From the NCBI GenBank assembly GCA_023846275.1, contig CM043874.1, positions 29,733,630 through 29,797,629 on the forward strand: a stretch of DNA of 64,000 bases, given 5' to 3'. Positions within the stretch are counted from its first letter, which is position 1; each line of letters starts with the position of its first letter. This DNA comes from Vanilla planifolia. Taxonomy: Eukaryota > Streptophyta > Magnoliopsida > Asparagales > Orchidaceae. The notes beneath the pieces were generated by a model. The model was not told the origin of the DNA. It saw nothing but the letters and a program-made list of their open reading frames with translations, and ran no database searches. Position numbers and translations under genes: made by a program. Positions 13,001 through 25,000 of this stretch are shown here, piece by piece.

Positions 13001-16000
13001 TTCAAATGGGCAAACCTATGCTCTATTCTATGGAAGGTTTTGCCTTATTTATTCATCTCTTGTAGAATAGCATTAAGGCTTTCGATGGCACGTCTACATT
13101 TGTTTGTGAAGAGGATGAAAGGTGGGAGTTGTATAGGAGGCAATCACCTTCTTTAGTAGGATTTTAGATTCAATAATGGTCACATGGTAAGAGATAGTTT
13201 TGTCCTTGTTATTATTGTGGTGTTTGGTGGCATATGGAGGTAGCACATTAACGAGGGATATCATGTTTATTTTGCTTTCTTTTAATAATTATATGGTGAC
13301 TCATTTATATAAGAATGCCAATAGAGCATTTAATTTTTCTATTGTTCTAACTACTTTTGATTTTAACTGTACTTAGTAAATGTTCTTAGATAATTTTTGT
13401 ATGGTTCCATAAAAGATTGCATATTTAATACTTAGCATATTTAGCTACATGATGATATATGTGTGTGTGTGTGTGCGTGCGTGCGGGCGAGTGGGTGGGC
13501 GGGCGGGCTCGTTGGCGCACGGGCGCGCGCGCGTGCTTGTGCGTGTGCATGTGTGCATGTGCATGTGCGAGTACGCTTGCCCGTGTGCGTCTACGTCTAT
13601 TTATATGTATCAACGTACGTATATGCTTGTATCTTCTAAGGCTACAAAAGCTTTCAAGAAGTATAAAAGCTTATATTCAATTAGGGCATTTTGTTTATAG
13701 TTGTGAAAACCAAAAGTGTGGACACAAGAGGTGGCAAGCAATTTGTCGGCATCGCGTGATGATGGAAAGTTGGAATTGGCCTTCATGAATCTCTTGCAGA
13801 ACAATGGGAATGAGGCAGTTCTCTTAAAAACATTTTGTCAAATAACTAGAGTGCGATGTCTGCATTGTTTCTTCTTGTTTGTCTTCATTATCCACATCGA
13901 ATTTTTGATTGAAAAGAGAGATGTGTGTGTGTGTGTATGTGTGAGGCACTTAATCTAATAGGATGTCAACAATAGAGGCTATGCGTGATCACTGAAGTGG
14001 TTGGAGGAAGTATTGTCTGGTAGTGTTAGTTTGAAACAAGGTGTATTGCTTTCAAAATGACTTATGGTACAATTGGCAATTGAAGAGGCCGAAGGTGCTT
14101 GATCAAGGCAAAGCAGGAACTGGGTTTCAAGTATCCATTATGGTGGCAATTGAGGTTAGCTTGGTCCATGATGGTTAAGGCTGATGAAGACATGATTGGG
14201 TTGTGGTCGGTGGGGGGCGCTTGGTGGAGCTTGCTGGAAGAGGGTGAGCCCAACAATTGCAAGGTTGTCCTTTGTTTTAGTCCTCGATTTGCCCTTCATT
14301 GCTGTTGGTAATGTAGTCAACGTTTCTGCTATTATTGTTTGCACATTCATTGGTTCAAACATCATTGTCAACTTGCCTTGGTTGCCAAAGTATACTTAGT
14401 AGGCTTAGTCTGCCTATTTCTAGAAAAGATCCCAGATTTCCTTGGATTTGGCATTTAGGACCCTTGATATCTTGTTGAAGGATGCTTGCTAAATTAGCTA
14501 ATCAGAGCAGACATGACAGTAATGAATTGTCTCCCAATCTATTAATGGGCTTTTGTGACTCATTCCAATGAGCAACTCTCTTTGGTTACAATAGCTAGCT
14601 GTGGTCATGTTCTTAGCTCTCCAATAAATTTGCTGTTATTATAGAAAAAACGGCAGGAGTTGAAAAGGACTATTCCGAGGGGGATTCTGGAATAGTGATT
14701 TTGCAGTGCAAGGTCTAAATGTCGCTTAACTTTTTCACCTTCGAGTGGTATAACTCCACAGAGGCTTCTTTGGTGTTGATATGTGATTCATCAAGTAGGT
14801 GACTTCTTCAGGTATTTTGATACGTGCTTTCTATGCGACTCTCTTACTCTTTTCCACTGGCTTCTCTTGATTTTTGTTGTTTTTCTGTGAACTTGATTTT
14901 GCATCTTTCCAGTTTTGACCATTTTAGTAAAAACGGCTCCCCATGATTTGTAATTGGCATTTTGACATTAATGAGCATATTTATGGAAGATGTAAAGTTC
15001 TTTTGTTCATCCCTTGAAGAAATAATATATTGTGCTTGTAATTTTTTTGGTTTATCATCTGATGTTGCAGGTCTCAAGGAAGTATGACAGGCTTAGTGCA
15101 TTCCATTGATATCTATCCTTCCAGAAACCACATTTGTGTTGTAAGATGGCCTCTTTGCTGGGATATTTTTTGTTTAGTGATGTTATTATGGCTCCACATT
15201 GAATACTATTCCTAGGATGATGCACAAACACGCTATTACTTCTGTTTGTACCTGGGGCCTGCTTAAAATATTCAATAACTGAGACTAGGGAGCACGTTTT
15301 CTATCGCTTATGGCAATGCTGAGTGACCATTCCTTGCATATAAACCAAAGAAACTTTTTTGAAGATTGATCTGAGCCTATATATTGATAGATGCAGTTAA
15401 AAAGAGTAATACAGCCAATCCCACCAACGGTTGGGGAACAAAATAAGCCAAGTGGCATACTCCTCCCTGCCAAAAACAAATTCCAATGAGCCACTAATAC
15501 ACCAACCATCTGCCATCCCATGTAGCCACCACCAAACCTGATATGTGGATAGGAAGGGCAATCTTGCGTTGTGGAGTTTTTGATGATTTTGTGGTAGTGG
15601 TGTTGATGAGGATAGGGGAGAGAGATACGGCATAAAAGAAAACCACAAAATACCAAAAACTGTCCAAAAAATGGATAGAAAAACAAGGGATAAAACTCAT
15701 AAAAGGAGAAAGAAACCTGAAGTCATGGACATGAGAATTGCAGATCTATATTATATTTAAAACATGCTAAGTTTCAGAGAAATCAGAGGTTTGAGAGCTT
15801 AAATTGTTGAAACATTAAGGAGATGTAAAAATCCCTAACCATCTAAATAGTTTGCATTGTGGCTTTTAAATGCACAACGTGAAGTTTGAAAACTATAGGG
15901 GGCTTGTCTAAACATTATATCCTGAAGTTTCATGAGATTTGGAGGTTGTTTAGAAAAGCATCTAATTACAAAAAGAGAGCATAGACTTTGGCAGGTCTGA

Positions 16001-19000
16001 GAAGCAATTTGATCTCAATGAAAACTATAAAAAGGATTGGACCTTGCTATAACATGCTTTTGGCTTGTAAAACAACAAAAACTACATCAAACGAGTGGAG
16101 AGGTTTTCTTAGAGTTTCATGAAAATGAAGCTATAAAATAGATTGAGCAGCTTTCATCCAAGCTGAAATAGTGTTTGGAGATATAACAAAGATGGAATGG
16201 ATGATTGAAACATCAAGATGCCTTGGACACACTGTTGGGACTCGGTACTAAAGCTTGATATCATGCCCACACAGCTACAAAGATGATCCGCGGGAGCTCT
16301 AGACTACTCTTTTATCGTCTCCAAACTTGAATAGCCTCACTGAGGTGGTTTCCTCATTTAGGAGGTGGTTTCCTCATTTCTTTTGAACAATCATCTCTTG
16401 AATCCAAAGTCCAATAAACTTGTGCTTATAATGCGCTTAATCTTTGGTATAATTTTTCTGTCTGAGCATCATCACCACTTGAAGAGGGCAACTACCCACA
16501 AGTTCTCATTTAGATCAAGTTCATGGTTGTAGTCTAGCATGTTGTTGGGCTCACAACACCTCACTTGTTGTCATGATGGTGTAGTGCCATTGCCACCTAA
16601 TCAATGCTATGCCAATAATCATCATGTTTGTTCTTATAGCGTTTGAAGGGGAGCTAGTGTTCACAAATTTAGCTTGACATTGCACCCTCTAGATCTACAT
16701 AAGGTTTTGCACTACTAAGCTATTGTCATCTCATTCTTTGGGAACCACTGCTGAGTCCAATGTCTTCATTCTAGTTCTCGTTGACTATATAGTGATGTTA
16801 GTGTGACACAATTTACTGTTTATGCACTTGCTTGCATCAATGCCTACATTAATTTTACATGCAGATTTGGCTGATCCTCCCTTCTTGCTTGTGCGCTTGT
16901 GTCTTAAGCCAATGTTGTCGTAATGTGCACTAGTTTGGTCATGTAAACAAGGAGTTTTGGTTCGTGAGCTATTGACTATGAGGTTGGCAACATGAGCAGA
17001 ATGGATTGCTGATCTGCCCTTCTCCTTCTTTGCCTAGAAAAAGGTCAAGGATCCATTAAAAAAAAAAATCTTAGCCTTATCTCAAGCCCCCACATTATGT
17101 TAGACATCCACCACCGCCTTTGTATGGCTTATTGAATCTATATTCCAAAGCATGATTTCTTAAGTTTTTGATGTTGTGTCCTAATCTTTCCATAAGCCAA
17201 TCCATCCTATGGTCATCTTGGTTACCACTTATTGTTGATAGATGGTAGCTCCCCTCCAATTGCCAACGCACATAAGCAAACCACTTGGTCATCAAAGTTT
17301 CATAATCAAACATTTTGAAGAAATTTTTATAAGGTTCATTTACCCATGACTCTGAAGCAAGAGCACAAACCAAGTCCTCTCTCATCGCCATGCTTGCCCT
17401 TGTGGAGGTGATGCAGTTCACTTCAACTATGAAAGCATTTGTATATGATAGGAGGATGTTCTATCTAACATTATCCCAACAATAAATGAGTTAACTAGGT
17501 ATGTGAATCCAAGCATGGTGACCAAAAGTTGAACCCAAGGACTTGGTTTACAAGTATCCATTGTTCCTTGTATCATATCGCATCATTGTCCACCCTCTAG
17601 CTGAAGAAAAGGAAAGTGTAGTCGTAGCTAATATACACCACTTTGAAGCTATCGAGTTGGCCTGATCAAGGGTATTGCTTTGAAGAGAGAAAAGCAAGCG
17701 GAATGCTCTTCCTATAGAGCCTTCAACTAGTTCCTTGTATCGACTTTCCACTAGCAAAAAACCCTAGAAGTCAAGCACAATGTTGCTGTTGCGTTTCTGT
17801 GGGCTATTCTTTAGCATGTCAAAGGAGAAGTCAATTGTTGGTTACATCATCCATTGATTTCTAGCCCAATGGTTGGCATCGCCAATTTACATTTTAAGGA
17901 TATGCATCTTCCTGACTGGCTTAGCCCTTCTCTACACTGCAGCAACTCTAATTGAGTAGTTTTCCTCATACCTACTAAATGGGGATTGGCATCTCCATAG
18001 AAAAAAATTGTCGAACCCTATAGGCTTATAATTGATCTACTATCTTTCTCCTTGGTTGAGTTTAGCATCAACTTCCTTGCAGCAAACTATCAAATAAGTT
18101 AGTTGCATTGTTATAAATTACTATTAACATAAGCTTGCAACCCGTTGACACCACTGGATCCATGCCTAGCAATGTAAGCTCTAGACTAAAGCTCATGGTT
18201 CACTTCCATGGCTGCCATAGCATTATCCATACCCTTCACATTGTTTCATTGAACCTTGGCATCCTCCTTGCCAAGCCCCCCCCATGTGCTTACAATCTCA
18301 AATGCACTCTTAACCACTTATGAACTTGCCTTATTACTAGCAACCTAGCACAACACTTGAACTTCTCCCGTATGCTCATTTCCACCTCAATGCTAAGCCT
18401 AGCAAAGCCTTCTTACTCTTTGTTTTAAATCTGCCACCTTAGCCTTCAACAATCAATGCATGGGAAACATTAATGGCGTCATACATTTCCTCATGCATAG
18501 CCTACGAGCCATGTCTCTTACAACCTGTTCTTCAACCACCTATACCAACCTTTTGTCTTTAGCTTCCAACACCAACGAATTTGGAACAAACAAGCTCTTT
18601 ACCAAACCTTTAAAAGCCACTCAAGCAGTTGCCATCATGTCTTGACCATTTCCTCCCACATCCCTCATTGGTGGTGATGCTTTATTGCCATCCTTGCATT
18701 CATTGGCTAATGTGATCTACAAATCCTAGCAAACGAAAGGAAGAGAAAAAAATTGATATAAATTTACTTACATGTGTTGTATTATGGAACGTGGCAGTGC
18801 TTTTATATTAATTTATGTGGAACTAAAATTTGTCATGAGAATAATAGAGAAAAATTTCTATTGAATGATAGAGAAAAAAGGATAAAGGATAGAGGGAGAC
18901 AGAAATACAAAATTTAGGAAAAACAAGGCTTGATAATTTGATTAAATTTCATGCATACCTCTCTCTTTTGTCATGAAATCTTTTTGTACTATGGACTTTC

Positions 19001-22000
19001 ATTACATGCATAACTTGTTAATCTAGACATTCTAATTATAGATAGCAGTTCAATTGGTTTCTTTTATTGAAAATCAAGATATAATGTTTTATATATGTAT
19101 CATTTTGTTGAGAAAGAAAATAATTATATAAAGCAACCAATATAATCATGGCTTGCACTTTTTGTTTTTTATTTTGTTTTTTTAATGGAAATTGCTTTTA
19201 TTAATAGACTAACGTTACAGTAGGGCGTTATGAAAAGCTAGAATCAAATATCTGATTGGCATACCAAGTCAAGACCAAGGAAAAACATACAACATTGTAT
19301 TCATAGTATTAGTACAGGTAGGTGCGAAGAGTGTGGATGGTCATACATGACTAATATGGAAGCCTGTTGCTATCGTTTTAGTTTGAAGAACTATTGAAAT
19401 GAATGGTGACATGCAGTTTTTGTAAAAGTACAAAGTAATGGTTGTTTGTGTTCGAGTCGTTGAAGTGAACAGTGGATGATTAGACGTACTTAGCTATAAA
19501 CCAAAGCACGTAGCTAATCGTATTGATCTGAAGCGAGTAGGAATTATCATCATACACTTATGGCACTGAAATAATTTTCTTGGTTTGCGCAAAATGAACA
19601 GTAAATGTTTGCATAGCTTTTTTTGTTCAATTGAATGATCATGGAAGCATTGTATATTACATTGGATGCGTAAAGGTAACAATACATGCTCGTGAGCATA
19701 CCAGTCCCTTGTGAGGTTGTATACGTTTTATTATTTGTAATAATGAATAGTATCTTATGAGAGCATTGAGTGTATTGGTAAAGAACATTGCAGGAATTGT
19801 CCAATTTTGATAATGTGCAAAATGAACAATAATTTTTTCTATAGCTTTGTTCGTTCAATTGGATGAGTATGGGAGCATCATATGGTATGTTTGATGTATG
19901 AAGAGAATTGTATCTACTAGTGAGGGTACCATCCGATTGTGTGGTTGTATGTGTCTGATGATTTGTAATAATAAATATTATCCAATAAGAAGGTATCACT
20001 TTGGTACAAATTGCGATCATCTTTGGAAGATATTAGTAGCAATTAGTGGCAATATATTCTTAATTGAAATAACAGACGAAGTGATGCCCATCGATGTACT
20101 GGACGAAGGCAACTCTGTTGGGTTAGGACCTTATTGAATGAGAACGCTATTGCGTAGAATCTCTAAATATACATGTAATGTTGGTCCATTTCAAACATTG
20201 TCTATGTTGGAGATAGATAATTATTTTTCTTTATTCCTTTGTTCATGCTAACTTTAGTATTAACATATTTTTTTAGATAGTGGTAGGTCTATTTTACAAG
20301 TCATTTCTAATGCAATGTACAAGCATGCCTTTTACCCATGATTTGATGGGGATGTAGAGTTTGGCTTGCATTGTCAATTTGGGAGTTGATGGTAAATTTA
20401 GTTTGAGCATAGAGCATTTATCACCTATATTTTCAAAAGAGACTGTAATTCTCACTCTTGATTATTTAAGGTATTACTCTTGTAAAGCCAACCATATTTT
20501 GTTGCATGAAAGACTTTGGGTTCTCATCTTTCAGGTGATCTTATTGTATTTTTATGTGTGACTCAAAATGAAGCTTCTAAAATCCTTATATTTATTTCTC
20601 TCTACTTTTCTTTGCTTTCCATCATGTTGTTGCTCATTTATGTTATGTCAGGTTGGAGAGCTCTTAAGTCAATTTTCTATGACTTTTTTTTGTTTCGTTA
20701 ATGTTTACTATTGATTTCAAAGGTTACATCTATAGGTTTTATATTTGAGGTAAATACTACTTCATTAATACCAATAACCAATAGGTTGCATCAGGGAAAA
20801 AACACTACACCTAATCAACATCAGGAAAACTTTGTTATAAATAACCCCTTTTCTTATCTATGTCGGGACAAAACAGAATGGTTGGGAAAACAAAGATTCA
20901 TCTCATTTGTACTTTGGGTCTCCGTATAACCATCATATTGTAAGGGAAACATGAATCTATTTCTTCCCTTTTTCCCCAAGGAATCGTCAAAATTATGTTG
21001 ACGAATCCAAGAATCTATGGATTTCATTGACCATTGGGTAGGATTTGATTAGGTTTTGAATAGTCAAGAATTTCCTTTTTTTTTTTTTCCATGATTATCA
21101 ATTTGATAATTTTTTGAAATGTTTCATTCATGTGAAAGGATACACTAATTTTATACAATGAGTTCCGCTAAACATTCAATCCTACTGTTTGTTCTTAGAT
21201 CTTGCTTTTTTAAAGTGATGCTCATTTATTCATCTAGTGAAACTTAAGTTTATGTTTTAGGAATTTCTTGTTTATCCCTTTGCATTTAGAACTCTTGATA
21301 GCTTTGCCTGAATCAATGCTGAGTTTGTGAAGGTACAAGTAGGATAAATTTCTGAATCCTAGACAAGTCTAATTGAAATCCATCTTGCACAAATGGGTCA
21401 TGAATTGGTGTAGTTGAAGGTCTGCTTGTTTTGTTCTTTTGTTTGATTTTGCTTTTGTTGGGCATGTTTTGATGCACCGATATAGCTTGTTCAGCATGTG
21501 GAATTAAGAAGTTGTAGTTGATGATACTAACACCTAGTCGTATACTATCAATGAAAAATTGTTAGATTAGCACTGTTTATTATAGTTTTCATATTGTTGA
21601 TGTTGTATGCTAGGTCAACTTGATTTAGAGCTTGAGTTTTGTTTCCTAAAACTTGTTAAATGTAAATTTCTTTTAGTAAATGCATGCTAGATTATTTTTT
21701 CAATTTATTGTTGCTCCTTTATTTTGCTGACCTTTCTTGGTTAGTTGAATGCCTTTGGTGACCATGTCTTGCTGATGGTTGAAGGTGGGTGGTTCTTCTG
21801 GGATGGTTCTTGCTTGGGATCGTCGGTGGCAACAACAACCAATCTTTTTGTCTGGAGGTGGTTTAACTGGGACTGGCCAAGCCACCTCTGAGAGTGATGT
21901 TTGGGAGGTCCAGTATGACATCGGCACTCAAACTTCTGGCATCAACTCTGCACCTACATCAAAGATATTTCCTGTCATGATGTGTTCAGAGGATGGTATA

Positions 22001-25000
22001 CTTGCTGTGGTTGAACAAGGTAATTCATCTTTGACATGTTTATTATGACATGGATTTTATTATTTCAATGAAAAAACTAATGGAAGAAATGTTGCCCAAG
22101 TTATTGACTTTGCTACCAGTTTCTAAGTTTTTATTTGTCGAAGGTACAAATATTATTATCATTTCTTAATGATAAATTAATATGTGCAATCCTTGTTATA
22201 TTTATTTTACTGTCATGCTTTCTTATTTTGTTTCATTGTTTAATGTACATCTTCTAATATTGTATGAAGACTAGGTTTTCCAAATATTCCTTGAGTTTTT
22301 TTTTAAAAGAATTTGAGTGTCATGCTTGATGTATTATTATAAAAAGGTACTTAAAACAGGACTAGTCATAGAGAGAGTCTTGGGCAATACGAAAGGTTAA
22401 AAATATATGTTGGATAGAAGCACAAACAAACATGACCAACCCTATTAATGTTCTTAACTAGAGAAAGAAATCTTTTAGATATTTTTCTCTCTTTGATTAA
22501 CTAAATAATAAAATAGAGCACTCAAAATCGGTTGAAAACCCCTAGCCTATCAACCAACCTAGCAAGGGATCTCAACTAGAGGTGGGCTTCCCAATTAAAG
22601 TATTGGCATAAACATAGTCAACCAACATGCTTGACCAGAAATTTCAAACAGAGACAGGTTCTTTTATGGGATCTCTCTCAATTGAGGTGATTAATTGATC
22701 ACTTGCAACCTTATGACACTTAATCTAGTTTCTCTCCCAACCAAGTGGAGAAAACACTAATAAGATCTAAAGATCTTGGTTCCAAGTATCTAGAAGCCTT
22801 TTAATTTAGTTTTTACCTTTGGCCCATATGTATTTTTTCTAATACAAGACCTTAGTATTTATAACTTGAGAGTAACACTTTCATAATGCAAAAAGATCTT
22901 ATACAAAGTGTTCCCTTCAAATAGCTAAGATCACCTCAGTTATTTGAATCTTCAGTGTTGAGATTTGGATTGGGCTTTCTTTTGTCTCCACAATCTAGAT
23001 TTTTTCATTGATAATAAATTGAATCTTTCAATCAAATAGCCAAACTATGTATCAATATTAATCAGCCAACACCTTTTGTGAATCATCCTTTGCGACCACC
23101 TTTTGATCATCCTTGTTGAACAACCCAAACATCTAATTCATTTTGGTTCAATTTTGTTTGAAACATTTTATTCTCCTACCCTACGTATTGATTAGATGAT
23201 CGAATCAATATAAATCTAGTAGAAATGTGGCTGTTCAAATCTTTTGAACTCATGATTTATCACCTAATTTAGGTCTCTTTCCTTAAAGAAGGGACTCAGT
23301 GTTGTGAAACATAGTCATTGATGAATAATTGCAAACCCTCCTAATGTATGAAAATCTCCTTGACTCCTTGTATAGATTTGATCGTTCTGAAGGGATTGCA
23401 TCTCTTTTATTGAGAAAATTGATGACTTCTCTCTAATTAAAATGTAATAATTGGCTCCTCAGGTACTTTAAGCTCTTTTAAAGTTGTTTTGTAGAACATT
23501 TCTATTGTCACCTTTTATGATGCTTCGATATGGACAACAATATTCATACTATGAGGGAGGATTTACATTACTCATAATTCATAGTATGCTCTCATTAGGT
23601 AATTCCTATTACACTTATCTCATACCTTTCTTCTTCATGACCATCCTCTTTCTTACCCATTTCCAAAGCCATAATTTCATGACCTTATTGAATGCTAAGA
23701 AACTCTTAGACATATGTGATAGGTATAATTAGTGTATAGGAAGAAGAAAACAAAAGAAGAGTCAACTAGAATAATAAAAAGATACCTCATTTTTTTCAAC
23801 AATTCAACACATTTTAGTCAAAGATAAACAAGATGTATGATCTTCTCTGTGTCATATGTTTTTCTTCTTTGCTGCCACTACACTGTTGCTATTACTTTAA
23901 ACATCATCACATTTTGATCTTTTCACTAAACCTTACAATAAAAGTGTACATCACATAAATTTTGTAAATCAACCTCTACAAAAATAGGAGCAATTGTTAT
24001 CAAAAAGGATTTTGAAGCAAAAGTCTTGAAGAAGATATGCAAAACAAAATTGGAAAATATGGAAAATCCTTTATGGATGGCACTTTTGAAAAATCGAAAT
24101 AACCCACAAATGATTTTTCTTGCAAAGATAAGAGTAGAAGTTGGTATGAAATAAAAATCATTAATTAGATATAAATACTCAATTGGAGATATCTTGAATT
24201 AATAGAGATAAGTATGTTATGAAATATAAAGCCTTCTCTTAAAAGACTTGCAATAAGAAGTACTCTTATCAATTTGGTGGGATTAATGTTTAACTCAATC
24301 AAACCAATTAGGATTTTTATTAGAGATATGTCTCTCTTAGGCATCTTTTTTTTGGGATAGATTTAGATAAATATGCTAGAGAATACTCACTATCACTAGA
24401 AAACCCTAGCTTATTAGACCAACTAAACAAGGGACTTTAATTGGAGATTGGCTTAGTAAGCGATCACAACTAGAGTTGACTTCCTTTTAAAGGGGCCTCT
24501 TTGCCCAACAAGGTGATCAACCATTATTCTTCAATCCTAGGTGTCACTTAACCCAATTTCTCCTAGTGAAATAGACAAAACCTTAACTAAACCTAAAGAT
24601 ATTAGATCGAAGGACCTAGAAGCTTCACACATGGTTTTAAACTTTGACCCTCCATGCGTTTTTTATGGTTTGAGATCTTAGAATATACAAGTTGAATAAC
24701 CTATTCAAAAATAAAAAATATACAATTTAAAGTAAAAAATATAGAAGGTAAGCATAAAACCTCATATAATCCCCTTAGATTTTATCTTAAAATTTGTCAA
24801 AATAGTTTAGGTAATTATCATAATAATTTGAATATTTAATTTTGAAATTTGTAAAAGGTTTCACATTGCTTCAACGATCATTATTTTTTTTATTGAAAGT
24901 AGCTTGGATGATTTGATCAAAGTCAAAATTTCCAAAAATCTCTAAAGATCATCGCTTTTTGACACCTTTTTTTTTTGATTGTGGGAGTGCCTTCAAATTG

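Larger units (their letters stand above)
7026..15070 (+). other. Intron 1 of the NUP43-like gene (8.0 kb)
   Basis: GT-AG intron starting GTAGGT and ending TTGCAG. It contains a diverged direct repeat (7453-8270), a recent 117-bp tandem duplication (8391-8624) and a GC-rich structured tract (13460-13600). Between about 8640 and 13440 are stretches on both strands that read like decayed coding sequence with many stops. I could not assign them to a transposon family. Confidence 0.85.
15141..21784 (+). other. Intron 2 of the NUP43-like gene (6.6 kb)
   Basis: GT-AG intron (GTAAGA ... TTGAAG). The acceptor lacks a strong pyrimidine tract, but it gives the only in-frame join to VGGSSGMVLAWD. It holds a decayed minus-strand coding-like region (about 16900-18720) and a two-unit repeat (about 19560-20020). 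Confidence 0.8.

Noticed and set aside
13449..13788. Open frames of 62-109 codons on both strands over the TG/GC tract
   Set aside because: They are translations of a simple repeat (Cys-Val, His-Ala and Arg-rich runs) inside intron 1, not genes.
15285..15700. Three overlapping minus-strand frames (up to 133 codons) in intron 2
   Set aside because: They overlap one another in different frames, match no known family and have no conserved motif.
19550..20020. 156-codon minus-strand frame with two similar halves
   Set aside because: The internal similarity is the DNA tandem repeat. Composition is Cys/His/Tyr-rich without a recognisable metal-binding spacing, and it lies in an intron.
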